A DNA stretch of 64,000 bases from Swaminathania salitolerans (lineage in GTDB: Bacteria; Pseudomonadota; Alphaproteobacteria; Acetobacterales; Acetobacteraceae), in assembly GCF_025994315.1 (NCBI RefSeq), contig NZ_BAQE01000005.1; one strand, given 5' to 3'. Made by a program: the position numbers and the translations under genes. Position 1 is the first letter of the stretch; every line of letters begins with the position of its first letter. Positions 17,216-25,433 of this stretch are shown here, one piece after another. Below the pieces are notes generated by a model that was not told the origin of the DNA, did no database searches, and saw only the letters and a list, made by a program, of their open reading frames with translations.

Positions 17216-17470
17216 TCAGGCCGTCTCGTCCTTGCGCCCGGGGCGGATGGCCTTGATGACGAAGGTCGCGATGGCGATCACGGCCAGAAGGTGCTGGATA
17301 TGGGGGCGGATCTTCTTCGGGCCGAACATGCCGAGAAAGGTCAGGCCGCCCATGATGGCTTCTTTGGTCTGCGGCCTGGCCGTACAGCACATCTTGCTGA
17401 TGCAACAGCCCTTTTTCTCCTGACCGGGTGCGGTCAACTCGGTCACCTTGGCCTTTTTCTTGCTGAACAT
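17216..17470 (-). CDS. Small Cys-rich single-pass membrane protein, function unknown
   Basis: An 84-residue basic protein. A lysine-rich N-terminus is followed by a compact cysteine cluster (GCCISKMCCTA). One hydrophobic segment (HIQHLLAVIAIATFVIKAI) comes near the C-terminus, with a basic tail. GGAG precedes the ATG at 17470 by about 7 bp; an upstream in-frame ATG at 17491 is less well placed. The four clustered cysteines could bind a metal or form disulfides. No family recognised. Confidence 0.65.
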   Translation of the reverse strand: MFSKKKAKVTELTAPGQEKKGCCISKMCCTARPQTKEAIMGGLTFLGMFGPKKIRPHIQHLLAVIAIATFVIKAIRPGRKDETA

Positions 17471-17539
17471 GAGGGTCTCCTGTTTCTTCACACTCTATCA
17501 AACAATGGAATCGCGGCAGAGTTGAGACGATTACGCGCT

Positions 17540-18265
17540 TTATATGGGACGTCCATCCAGGGTCGCCTGCAGGGTCGTGATCCGCTTCCGGATGTCATGA
17601 GCCTGCGGATCCACGACGAGCACCTGTCGCGCCGCCGATAACGCTGCCCCGATATCGTGGCGTTCTTCCTCCACCTGGGAAAGCAGCCGCCACGAGAGGG
17701 GGTCGTCCGCATCCATCTGCAGGGCGACGCCAAGATCGCTGATCGCGCCCTCGAAATCGCCGGCAGCATAGCGGATCCGTGCGCGGGCGCGCCGGATGAA
17801 CGCCCTGTCGGGCTGGAGAACGACAGCACTCGCAAGCGCAGCCTCGGCCTTGCGATAGTCATGCGTCTTGAGGAAGGCGTCGGCCTTCTCGAGCAGGAGC
17901 CGCGTGGCGGGTGTGAGGTGTCTCTGACGCAGTGTCTCTGCCCGTCGTTCGAGGGCACGGGCTTCCGAAGGCGTTTTCGCCTCGCGCAATGCCTTGCTGA
18001 CCTGCTGGAGGGTCTTGAGGCTTCTGGAGGGTGTGGCAGAGGATGTGCCGGAGGATGCATCCGGGGACGCGTCCGGAGACGTACCGCGGGATGGGTGCGC
18101 AGCGCCGGGACGATCGCTCCCGGGCAGGCCGGATCGGGTCGATGGCGCAGCATTCGCGGTCGAAACGACAAAAGCCGCGCTGCCAAGAAGCAGACACGGC
18201 TTTGTGACGGCCCGGATCCGGGCCGCGACCTGCGTCAAAACGGGGGGTACCCTCCGTTCCGGCAT
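17540..18265 (-). CDS. TPR-repeat protein, probably exported
   Basis: A 241-residue protein with a hydrophobic N-terminal segment that could be a signal or anchor. A low-complexity Ser/Pro/Asp linker encoded by a 12-bp repeat follows. From about residue 115 there are helical repeats with TPR spacing (HDYRKAEAALASAVVLQPD, GDFEGAISDLGVALQMDADD, HDIGAALSAARQVLVVDP). TPR arrays mediate protein-protein contacts; the partner is unknown. The gene lies just downstream of rpmJ on the same strand with a 10-bp gap. Confidence 0.75.
   Translation of the reverse strand: MPERRVPPVLTQVAARIRAVTKPCLLLGSAAFVVSTANAAPSTRSGLPGSDRPGAAHPSRGTSPDASPDASSGTSSATPSRSLKTLQQVSKALREAKTPSEARALERRAETLRQRHLTPATRLLLEKADAFLKTHDYRKAEAALASAVVLQPDRAFIRRARARIRYAAGDFEGAISDLGVALQMDADDPLSWRLLSQVEEERHDIGAALSAARQVLVVDPQAHDIRKRITTLQATLDGRPI
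18039..18098 (+). repeat. 12-bp tandem repeat in the TPR gene (about five units)
   Basis: Degenerate 12-bp units of gaggatgcatcc type at 18039, 18051, 18063, 18075 and 18087 encode a Ser/Pro/Asp/Ala-rich linker between the membrane segment and the TPR region. Confidence 0.7.
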
Positions 18266-18275
18266 CGGGCAGAAA

Positions 18276-18401
18276 TCAGCCCTGACGTGCCTTCATGCGC
18301 GGGTTCTTCTTGTTGATGACATAGACGCGCCCGCGGCGACGGACGACGCGGCAATCCTTGTCGCGGATCTTGGCGGATTTGAGGCTATTGCGAATCTTCA
18401 T
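18276..18401 (-). CDS. rpmJ: 50S ribosomal protein L36, cysteine-poor type
   Basis: A 41-residue protein ending RMKARQG, with the L36 pattern of basic residues. It keeps a single Cys (KDCRVV) instead of the zinc-ligand set of the classical form, so it is the zinc-independent paralogue type common in alphaproteobacteria. The ATG at 18401 follows GGGAAG at a good distance; longer in-frame extensions are not L36-like. Confidence 0.95.
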   Translation of the reverse strand: MKIRNSLKSAKIRDKDCRVVRRRGRVYVINKKNPRMKARQG

Positions 18402-18579
18402 GATATCTGCTTCCCGGGCCATGCATGACGAACGGGCGTCGCGCCCGCGAGAGGTGGTCGGAATACTCATCGTCCTCGTCAGAGTCAACTCCTACAGTCA
18501 GCGCCTCGCATGAAGAATGCCCGTGGGACGCGGTTTTTCGATCATGGTCAAATCCGTCGATCCCCCTTATCTTCCCGAT

Positions 18580-18972
18580 ATGAAGACAATCCTGCCCGCG
18601 CTTTTCGGTCTGGCGATCCTTGTGCCGCTCTCCGCACAGGCAGCCTCGCATCCCAGGAACGATCCGGCTTCCGTGCTCAACCGGATTCTCGCCGTGCTCC
18701 AGGCCGATCCGGATTCGGCCAGCGATTCCTGCGTCGAGGCGCTCAAGGAACTGCACAAGACCCAGAAGATCGTGGCCGATATGGACACGGACAACGCGAA
18801 CCAGAATGCCGCGGTCGCCCGCGACGTGCTCGAATCCGATTTCGACGAGACGATCGAGGTTTGCGGAACGGATGCGAGAACCCTGTGTCGCACCAAGGCG
18901 GAGACCCTGCCGAAGCTTCCCGCTCTGTGTCTGGCCATCCGTCATCGCCCCGTTGCGGACGATGCGGACTGA
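18580..18972 (+). CDS. Small exported protein, function unknown
   Basis: A 130-residue protein with a typical signal peptide (MKTILPALFGLAILVPLSAQA) and a helical mature part. Four cysteines in the mature region (DSCVEAL, IEVCGTD, TLCRTK, ALCLAI) could form two disulfides in the periplasm. An upstream in-frame ATG at 18517 would hide the signal peptide, so 18580 is preferred. No family recognised. It diverges from rpmJ and converges with the oligopeptidase gene. Confidence 0.7.
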   Translation: MKTILPALFGLAILVPLSAQAASHPRNDPASVLNRILAVLQADPDSASDSCVEALKELHKTQKIVADMDTDNANQNAAVARDVLESDFDETIEVCGTDARTLCRTKAETLPKLPALCLAIRHRPVADDAD

Positions 18973-19026
18973 CCTCCCGGCTCCGCCGAGCCTCTGTACC
19001 AGGCCCCGGCCCGGAATTCCTCCCGC

Positions 19027-20733
19027 TCAGGAGTCGCTGCGGGAGTCCTCGTTCTGGCTCCTCTCTGCCAAGTTCCTTTCTGCCGGGCTGTTCTCTTCTC
19101 CGCCATCTGCGAGGGGGCGGCGGTTCATGGCCCAGATCGCGAAAGCCTGAACATAGGCGACTTCTTCCAGACGTTTGAAGCGCCCCGACGATCCGCCATG
19201 CCCGGCATCCATGTTGATCCGGCACAGAAAGGGACCGCCTGTCGCGATCTCGCGGAGTCTGGCGATCCATTTCGCAGGCTCCCAGTATGTCACGCGCGGA
19301 TCGGACAATCCGCCCATGGCCAGTACGGGCGGGTATGAGACCGGACGGATGCCGTCATAAGGGGAGTATCCCGCGATCAGATCGTAGGCTGCGGGATCCT
19401 CGAGCGGATTGCCCCATTCGGGCCATTCCGGGGGTGTCAGCGGGAGCGTGTCGTCCGACATGGTGTTCAGCACGTCGACGAACGGGACCTGAGCGGCGAT
19501 CCCGGCAAAAAGCCCGGGCTCCATATTGGCGACGGCACCCATGAGAAGCCCGCCGGCAGAGCCGCCATGGGCGACGATACGCCCCTCTCGGCCATAACCT
19601 GCCTCGGCCAGACGATGGCCGCACCGGATGAAATCCGTAAAGCTGTTCGGCTTCTGCGTGCCGCGACCCTGCAGGAACCAGTTCCAGCCCTTTTCGGATC
19701 CGCCGCGGATATGGGCGACGGCATGGATCCAGCCCCGATCGACAAGGCTCAGTATGGCGGTGCTGAACCCCGCATCCATCGAGATGCCGTAGGAGCCATA
19801 GCCATAGAGAAGAAGAGGCGCCGTGCCATCGCAGGGCGTCTCGCGCCGTTTCAGCACGGTGATGGGAATTTCGGCCCCGTCATCGGCGATGGCGAACAGG
19901 CGTCGCGTTTCATAGAGCGCCGGGTCGTGACCTGACGGGACGTCCCGGATCTTGCGCAGGCTCTGCTCGCCCGTGGAGGTGTCGACATCGTACCAGTGCG
20001 CCGGAGTGGTCGGCGATTCGTAGATATAGCGCAGGATCGGCGCATCATATTCCAGAAAACCGAGAAGAGAGAGATCGAAGGCCTCTTCCTTCATGCCTAT
20101 GGTCCGGGCGACGGCCCTGAGGTCGCCTTCGGCGTCCGAAGCGACACTGTGGATCTCGATATTGCCGTCCGTTCTCTCGGCCCAGGCAAGCTGCGTCCGG
20201 CTGGTCGAGACGCCCAGAAGGAAGCGACCCGGAACATGCGGCAGGAAGGGTTGCCAGTTCTCGCGCGCGGTCCTGTTCTCAGGCGTCTGCATGAGCTTGA
20301 AATCGACGGCCCCCTCGCTGTTGGTCTGGATGATGAACCGGTCGTTCCAGTGGGTCAGGGAATAGCGCTCGCCGCGTCTGAGGGGGGAGGCGCTGACCGG
20401 GTTGCGCGTGGGATCCTCTGCCGGGATCAGCAGGGTCTCGTTCGTATCGTGGTCGCCCCGCTCGATAAGGATCCAGCGCCGCGACGCCGAGACCGAGATC
20501 GACAGGAAGAAACCGGGATCCGCCTCGTCATGGACGAGCGTGTCTTCGCCCCCGGTCAGGGCACGGCGATAGATGCGCGATGGCCGCCCGTTGTCATCCC
20601 GGTAGATCCAGAAGATCCAGCGCGAGTCCGGAGAGAGGGCGAAGCTCCCTGCGGTGCTTTCGATCGGCGGGGCGCAGAGGGCACCGGTCGAGAGATCGAT
20701 CGTATGGATCCTGTAGACCTCCGATCCCTGCAC
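19027..20733 (-). CDS. Oligopeptidase B-like S9 peptidase, apparently N-terminally truncated
   Basis: The alpha/beta-hydrolase catalytic domain is intact: nucleophile in GGSAGGLLMG, Asp in GGLSDPRV, His in DAGHGGSSGR, plus the LLYGYGSYG and YWEPAKW segments of oligopeptidase B. The 568-residue frame starts at a GTG, at a point matching about residue 140 of the roughly 690-residue family. A conserved-looking frame continues about 15 codons upstream and then meets a TAA at 20779-20781. No alternative frame supplies the missing start of the beta-propeller, and a divergent gene begins at 20890, leaving no room. AGAGGA lies almost directly against the GTG, an unsuitable spacing. A 5'-truncated pseudogene is as likely as a shortened functional protein. 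Confidence 0.8.
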   Translation of the reverse strand: MQGSEVYRIHTIDLSTGALCAPPIESTAGSFALSPDSRWIFWIYRDDNGRPSRIYRRALTGGEDTLVHDEADPGFFLSISVSASRRWILIERGDHDTNETLLIPAEDPTRNPVSASPLRRGERYSLTHWNDRFIIQTNSEGAVDFKLMQTPENRTARENWQPFLPHVPGRFLLGVSTSRTQLAWAERTDGNIEIHSVASDAEGDLRAVARTIGMKEEAFDLSLLGFLEYDAPILRYIYESPTTPAHWYDVDTSTGEQSLRKIRDVPSGHDPALYETRRLFAIADDGAEIPITVLKRRETPCDGTAPLLLYGYGSYGISMDAGFSTAILSLVDRGWIHAVAHIRGGSEKGWNWFLQGRGTQKPNSFTDFIRCGHRLAEAGYGREGRIVAHGGSAGGLLMGAVANMEPGLFAGIAAQVPFVDVLNTMSDDTLPLTPPEWPEWGNPLEDPAAYDLIAGYSPYDGIRPVSYPPVLAMGGLSDPRVTYWEPAKWIARLREIATGGPFLCRINMDAGHGGSSGRFKRLEEVAYVQAFAIWAMNRRPLADGGEENSPAERNLAERSQNEDSRSDS

Positions 20734-20889
20734 GTCCTCTGTTTCGCCAGTAGAATAAACCCGATCTCCCTCCGGAAGTTACAGACATACATGGTCTTGC
20801 TCCGGTCGAAAGACCGCAGGCGAACCGATGTCCCTTCATGCCGTGCCTCTCGGGGGCGCGCGTTTTCTTCAGGTTGAGGATTGTTCGAA

Positions 20890-21423
20890 ATGCAGTCTCG
20901 TATTCTCCGGGGCATGACCGCCCTGTGCGGCCTCGCTCTCGTCACCGGTGTCGCCCATGCGCAGCAGGCGCCCACTCCGGCGGTCCCCCCCGGCACGCAG
21001 TCCACGGCAATGCCTGCCGGTTCCGTGCCTGTGCATCGCGAGGGGGCTCCGCATGCCGCGACCGACATGATGCAGGCCGTCGGCGGCAGTGCTGTCAGCA
21101 ATACGGTCTCGACCGCAGCGACCCCGGGCGTGCTGGATCATTACGGTCTGCCGTCGCTCGATGCTGCCAGGGCAGGCAATCTGGCCGGTCTGGCCAGCTA
21201 CTGCGTGCGCAATCATCTCGTGCACGGCACGACCCTGCGTGTTGTGGGGCGCAAGCTCGCCATGCGTCCGGATGTGAAGAACGACCAGTATTACTCGCTT
21301 GGTGGCAAGGGACTTCTCCAGACCAGCTCCAACGTCCCCTTCGACGTCTCGAGCCTCGATCTGAGCCATCGGACGCAGCTTTGCGCCCAGGTCGGTCAGG
21401 TCGGCCAGAAGTTCATCAAGTAA
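20890..21423 (+). CDS. Exported DUF2501-family (YjjA-like) protein
   Basis: A 177-residue protein with a signal peptide ending AHA. A Pro/Ala/Ser-rich linker precedes a C-terminal domain with the DUF2501 pattern: LAGLASYCVRNHLV, a GLL segment, and a closing Cys region LCAQVGQVGQKFIK. The family includes E. coli YjjA and is of unknown function. The ATG at 20890 is preferred (AGGA 9 bp upstream); an in-frame TTG lies three codons earlier. A strong terminator follows. Confidence 0.7.
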   Translation: MQSRILRGMTALCGLALVTGVAHAQQAPTPAVPPGTQSTAMPAGSVPVHREGAPHAATDMMQAVGGSAVSNTVSTAATPGVLDHYGLPSLDAARAGNLAGLASYCVRNHLVHGTTLRVVGRKLAMRPDVKNDQYYSLGGKGLLQTSSNVPFDVSSLDLSHRTQLCAQVGQVGQKFIK

Positions 21424-21520
21424 GCCACGAGCGCGCAAGCCCGACGGATACGGGGCGGCTTCGTCCGGATGCGGGCGAAGCGGGTCACAGCGTTTCGTGT
21501 CAGGCAGTGCTGCAACGCAA

Positions 21521-21551
21521 GAAGGCCAGCCCCCGGGGGCTGGCCTTTTTC
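21521..21551 (+). terminator. Rho-independent terminator after the DUF2501 gene
   Basis: AAGGCCAGCCCC pairs with GGGGCTGGCCTT around the centre, followed by TTT. It sits between two convergent genes and may serve opgH as well. Confidence 0.9.
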
Positions 21552-21621
21552 GTCGCTCTGGCTGCAAACGGATCGCGCGCGGCCTCTGGCCAGAGACGGG
21601 ACCGGACGGCGGGACGCCGCT

Positions 21622-23799
21622 CTAGCCGGGCAGGGCGAGGATCAGGTCGACACCCTCTTTGGTGCAGAGAACAGCCGCCTTTTCCTGCCGGGTGAGAACG
21701 GCGAGCGCGTCCGGAACGGAAGGGGCCTCGCGCAGTTTGAGAAGGCCGACGAGAAGATTGGGGTCGATGGCCGATCCGGGTTTGCGCGGTGCAGGCAGGG
21801 TGCGGCAGTGTTCCGCCAGAAGAAGCGGACTTGCGCGCAAAGCGGCAAAGGCCTCTCCGGGGGCGTCATCGGGCATGGCCTCCTTTTCGGCGCGGCGCAG
21901 ATCGTTTTCGGTCGCGAGCCGGAGGATGGGAGGCAGGGCCGTTTCTTCCGGGATCAGGAGGAGGTTCCAGCTCTTGAGCCAGAGGCCCACCTCCCGGCTG
22001 GCCGTCAGGGCCGCCAGGGGAATGGCCAGAGCCAGGCCGACGAGGACCGGTGTCATCCACAAAAAGAGCGAGAAGGAGACCGACCACGCCGCAGCCGCCA
22101 TCACCGTGCCGAATGCGGTATAGATCCAGTATCCGTGGGCGATCTCGCGCAGCGACACGCGCCCGTCATCGCGATTCTGGGCGTTCCATCCCGAATCCCG
22201 GCCGCGCAGGATGGAGAGCACGCCCGAACTGTGGATCAGCATGGCGATCGGCGCGATAAGCCCGCCGATCAGGGTTTCGAGCAGGATCGACATCGCAAGG
22301 CGGAAGGCACCGCCACAGCCGCGTAGCGTGACGCGGTCGAAAAGGGCGGCGATGAAGGCCAGCGCCTTGGGCGCCAGGAGAATCGCCATGGTGCCGATGA
22401 ACACGTATTTCGCCTGAACCGGGTCGACCTGCGGCCAGTGCGGATAGAGCGTCTTGGTCTCGCCGAAATATTCCGGCCTGTCGAAATGCGATTGCAGCGA
22501 GATCAGGATGCCGAACATCAGGAACAGCAGCCAGAGCGGCGAGGTGATATAGGCGCCGATGCCCACCATCATGTGCATGCGGCTGACCCAGTGCAGACCG
22601 CGCGAGAGGACGATCTTGCCGTGCTGCAGATTGCCCTGGCACCAGCGTCGATCCCGTATGGCCACATCCGTCAGCGATGGCGGGCTCTCCTCATAGGACC
22701 CGAACAGGCCGGGCACCATGTGAATGGCCCATCCGCCCCGTCTCATCAGGGCTGCCTCGACGAAATCGTGACTCATGATCCCGCCACCGAAGGGTTTGCG
22801 CCCGGGAAGATGAGGCAGCCCCGCCTGTTCGGCAAAGGCGCGTGTCCGGATGACGGCGTTGTGACCCCAGTAATTGCCTTCCGAACCGTGCCACCAGGCG
22901 ATGCCGTGAGCGATGAGCGGGCCATAGACACGCCCGGCGAATTGCTGCATGCGCGCGAAAAGGGTCTTCCCGCCGATGATCACGGGAAGGGTCTGGATGA
23001 GCGCGACCTTCTCGTGACGCTCCATGGCCGAAACGATCCGGACGATCAGCCCCCCATCCATGACGGAATCGGCATCGAGGGTGAGCATCTGCTGATAGGC
23101 GCCGCCGAAACGTTTGACCCATTCCTCGAGATTCCCCGATTTGCGGTCGATATTCTTCTGCCTGCGCCGGTAGAAGATCCGCCCCTGGCCGTGCACTACC
23201 TCGACGAAATCGAGATAGGCGCGCTCCTCGCGGATCCAGACATCGGGGTCTGTAGTGTCGGAAAGCAGGAAGATATCGAATGCATCGATCCGGCCCGTAC
23301 GGACCAGGGAATCGTGAATGGCGCGCAACCCGACGAGGACCCGGTCGGGGTCCTCGTTATAGGTGGGCATGAGAATGGCCGTGCGTGTCGCCAGATCGGG
23401 CAGCGGCCCCTCCCGCGCGATACCGAGGCCGAGTCCGCCCTGGCGCAAGACCGAGACGAAGCCTGCGAGAGACGAGGTGAAGGAGAGGGAGATCCACGCG
23501 CCGAGAATGACGAACAGCGCGAGCACGATCAGCCCGAGCGTGGAGACGCCCATGCTGTTGAGCACCCGGTTCATCTCGAATGCGCCCCAGGCCGTCAGCA
23601 CGACGGCGCCGCCGATCACGGCGAGACGACGCAGCCATAGCAGAGGGGGCGTGGTCGGAGGATGACGGTCGCGACCGAAGGTCTCAGGCCGCTGACGCAG
23701 ATTTTGCGTCGGCATGGCCAGAGGGGCGTCGGCGGGCAGGAAATCGAAAGGGGCGACCTTTGCGGAAAGCGTGCTCACGGCGTCCAACGATACATCCAT
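21622..23799 (-). CDS. opgH: Glucans biosynthesis glucosyltransferase H
   Basis: A 725-residue inner-membrane GT2-family glucosyltransferase that polymerises the backbone of osmoregulated periplasmic glucans from UDP-glucose. An N-terminal cytoplasmic stretch and two membrane helices precede the glycosyltransferase domain (PTYNEDPDRV; LDADSVMDGG as a metal-binding Asp motif; DRRWCQGNLQH as the Q/R-x-x-R-W-type motif). Several C-terminal membrane helices follow. The start ATG at 23799 lies within opgG (25-bp overlap), implying translational coupling. It is somewhat shorter than the 847-residue E. coli protein, mainly at the termini. Confidence 0.95.
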   Translation of the reverse strand: MDVSLDAVSTLSAKVAPFDFLPADAPLAMPTQNLRQRPETFGRDRHPPTTPPLLWLRRLAVIGGAVVLTAWGAFEMNRVLNSMGVSTLGLIVLALFVILGAWISLSFTSSLAGFVSVLRQGGLGLGIAREGPLPDLATRTAILMPTYNEDPDRVLVGLRAIHDSLVRTGRIDAFDIFLLSDTTDPDVWIREERAYLDFVEVVHGQGRIFYRRRQKNIDRKSGNLEEWVKRFGGAYQQMLTLDADSVMDGGLIVRIVSAMERHEKVALIQTLPVIIGGKTLFARMQQFAGRVYGPLIAHGIAWWHGSEGNYWGHNAVIRTRAFAEQAGLPHLPGRKPFGGGIMSHDFVEAALMRRGGWAIHMVPGLFGSYEESPPSLTDVAIRDRRWCQGNLQHGKIVLSRGLHWVSRMHMMVGIGAYITSPLWLLFLMFGILISLQSHFDRPEYFGETKTLYPHWPQVDPVQAKYVFIGTMAILLAPKALAFIAALFDRVTLRGCGGAFRLAMSILLETLIGGLIAPIAMLIHSSGVLSILRGRDSGWNAQNRDDGRVSLREIAHGYWIYTAFGTVMAAAAWSVSFSLFLWMTPVLVGLALAIPLAALTASREVGLWLKSWNLLLIPEETALPPILRLATENDLRRAEKEAMPDDAPGEAFAALRASPLLLAEHCRTLPAPRKPGSAIDPNLLVGLLKLREAPSVPDALAVLTRQEKAAVLCTKEGVDLILALPG

Positions 23800-25298
23800 T
23801 TTTCGGAAATCGGTCCCTGCTCGTTGGCGAGCTGGCATTGCAGCTCGGCCAGCTTGGCATTGCCCGGATAGAATTCGAAGGTGGTCCGCCAGCCCTTGAT
23901 GTTGGGATTGGGCTCCACCACCACGTTCTTGATCGTTCCGGCAGATGACTGCGGCAGAAGATGGAAGGCGGCATTCGGGGGCAGGTTCTCGAAAGGCTTG
24001 CCCGTGAAATCGATGACGAACATGCGGCCATCCGCATGGTCGGTCACGGCGCCGACACGGGTTGCGCCGATCCGTGCCAGATCGGTCGGCCAAGGCGTGT
24101 CCCACCCCCAGTACATACGATAGGTATAGGCGTATTCATGCCCTTCCTGCATCGGCTGCTTCGGTCGCCAGAAGGACACGATATTGTCGTTGACTTCATT
24201 GGGGGTCGGGATCTCGACCAGATCGACGGCACCTTCGCCCCAATCGCCGATCGGTTCGATCCATAGCGAGGGACGTTTCTCGTAATTCAGCGCCAGATCC
24301 TCGAAATCGTGGAAGGCCCTGCGGCGCTGCATCAGACCGAAACCGTGCGGGCTCGCATCCTGGAACGCCGAGAACTGGAGATCGACGGGATTGTTGAGCG
24401 GACGATAGAGCTGGGCGCCGGTACCCGTCCACATCTGGAGCGCTTCGCTGTCATGGGCGGCAGGGCGCCAGTCATCCACATGATTGCGGTTGTTGGAATC
24501 GAAATAGAACATGCCGGTCAGAGCTGCGATCCCGCCCTGGCTGATATCGGTGCGCGGGTAGAACGTCGTCTGGACATCGAAGACGGTGGTCGCTCCCGGA
24601 CGGATGGTGAAGCGGAAGGCACCCACGACCGAAGGGCTGTCCATGAGGGCGTGAATGACCACAGAATCGACGCCGGGCTTCGGCTTTTCGAGCCAGAATT
24701 CGCGGAAGAGGGCGAATTCCTCTCCCTTCGGATCGCCGGTCCCATCGGCAAATCCCCGAGCGGAGAGACCGTAATTCTGACCCTTGGCAACGGCGCGGAA
24801 ATAGGAGGCGCCCAGAAAGACGGCGCATTCCTCCATGACATTGGGGGTGTTGATCGCATTGCGCAGGCGCAGACCGGAGAAGCCGAGATCGTCGGTCACG
24901 CGCAGCATGGGATCGGGATAGGTGAACATGTCGGGATCGTAGGGAATCGGGGTCGACGCCCCGTCCACGACCTCGTTCATCAGAATGCGGGGGCGATAGA
25001 GAAACCCGCGCGGAAAGAACTCCACATCGAAGGCGAGATTGTCGCCATGCCACAGCGCACGGTCTTCCTTGAAGGCAATGCCCCGGAACTGGTCGAAGCT
25101 CAGATTGTCGATGGCACTCGGCAGCGATTGCGGCGGCGCCTTGTAGGCCGATTTCGAGAGCTTCTGGGCGATCAGGCGTACGGTATTATTGTCGAATGGC
25201 GTGGTCTGGGCGGCGGGTGGCGCCGCTGCCCTTGCTACCTTGCCGGCCCCCAGTAGTGAGAGGCCGGCACCGAGTTTGACGAGATCGCGACGCAGCAC
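23775..25298 (-). CDS. opgG: Periplasmic glucan biosynthesis protein G/D
   Basis: A 507-residue periplasmic protein of the MdoG/OpgG-OpgD family (FDQFRGIAFKEDRALW, FFPRGFLYRPRI, NYGLSARGFADGT, YRMYWGWDTP), required for glucan release or branching. The N-terminus carries RRDLVKLGAGLSLLGAG, a twin-arginine-like signal as in OpgD, so it might be called OpgD; placement before opgH favours OpgG. No ATG precedes the signal. The GTG at 25298 has CCGGAG about 9 bp upstream and is taken as the start; a TTG at 25316 is the alternative. Confidence 0.92.
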   Translation of the reverse strand: MLRRDLVKLGAGLSLLGAGKVARAAAPPAAQTTPFDNNTVRLIAQKLSKSAYKAPPQSLPSAIDNLSFDQFRGIAFKEDRALWHGDNLAFDVEFFPRGFLYRPRILMNEVVDGASTPIPYDPDMFTYPDPMLRVTDDLGFSGLRLRNAINTPNVMEECAVFLGASYFRAVAKGQNYGLSARGFADGTGDPKGEEFALFREFWLEKPKPGVDSVVIHALMDSPSVVGAFRFTIRPGATTVFDVQTTFYPRTDISQGGIAALTGMFYFDSNNRNHVDDWRPAAHDSEALQMWTGTGAQLYRPLNNPVDLQFSAFQDASPHGFGLMQRRRAFHDFEDLALNYEKRPSLWIEPIGDWGEGAVDLVEIPTPNEVNDNIVSFWRPKQPMQEGHEYAYTYRMYWGWDTPWPTDLARIGATRVGAVTDHADGRMFVIDFTGKPFENLPPNAAFHLLPQSSAGTIKNVVVEPNPNIKGWRTTFEFYPGNAKLAELQCQLANEQGPISEKWMYRWTP

Positions 25299-25433
25299 TG
25301 TGACTATCTCCGGCAAGCCCGGTAAAATACCGGGCGAAATCTGATTTTCCTAACGCCCATAGGTTACTTTGGGACACAGAAAAACCTGCCTGCCTCAGAA
25401 ATCTGTCACGAGTGCGGCTTTCGCCCGCTCATT

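Noticed and set aside
20594..20839. Alternative frame that might restore the N-terminus of the oligopeptidase
   Set aside because: Frames read in all three phases upstream of 20740 on the minus strand give no convincing match to the expected propeller sequence, so a simple frameshift does not explain the short gene.
22438..23640. Plus-strand open frame of about 400 codons
   Set aside because: Antisense to the conserved glycosyltransferase core of opgH; no independent motif or start signal.
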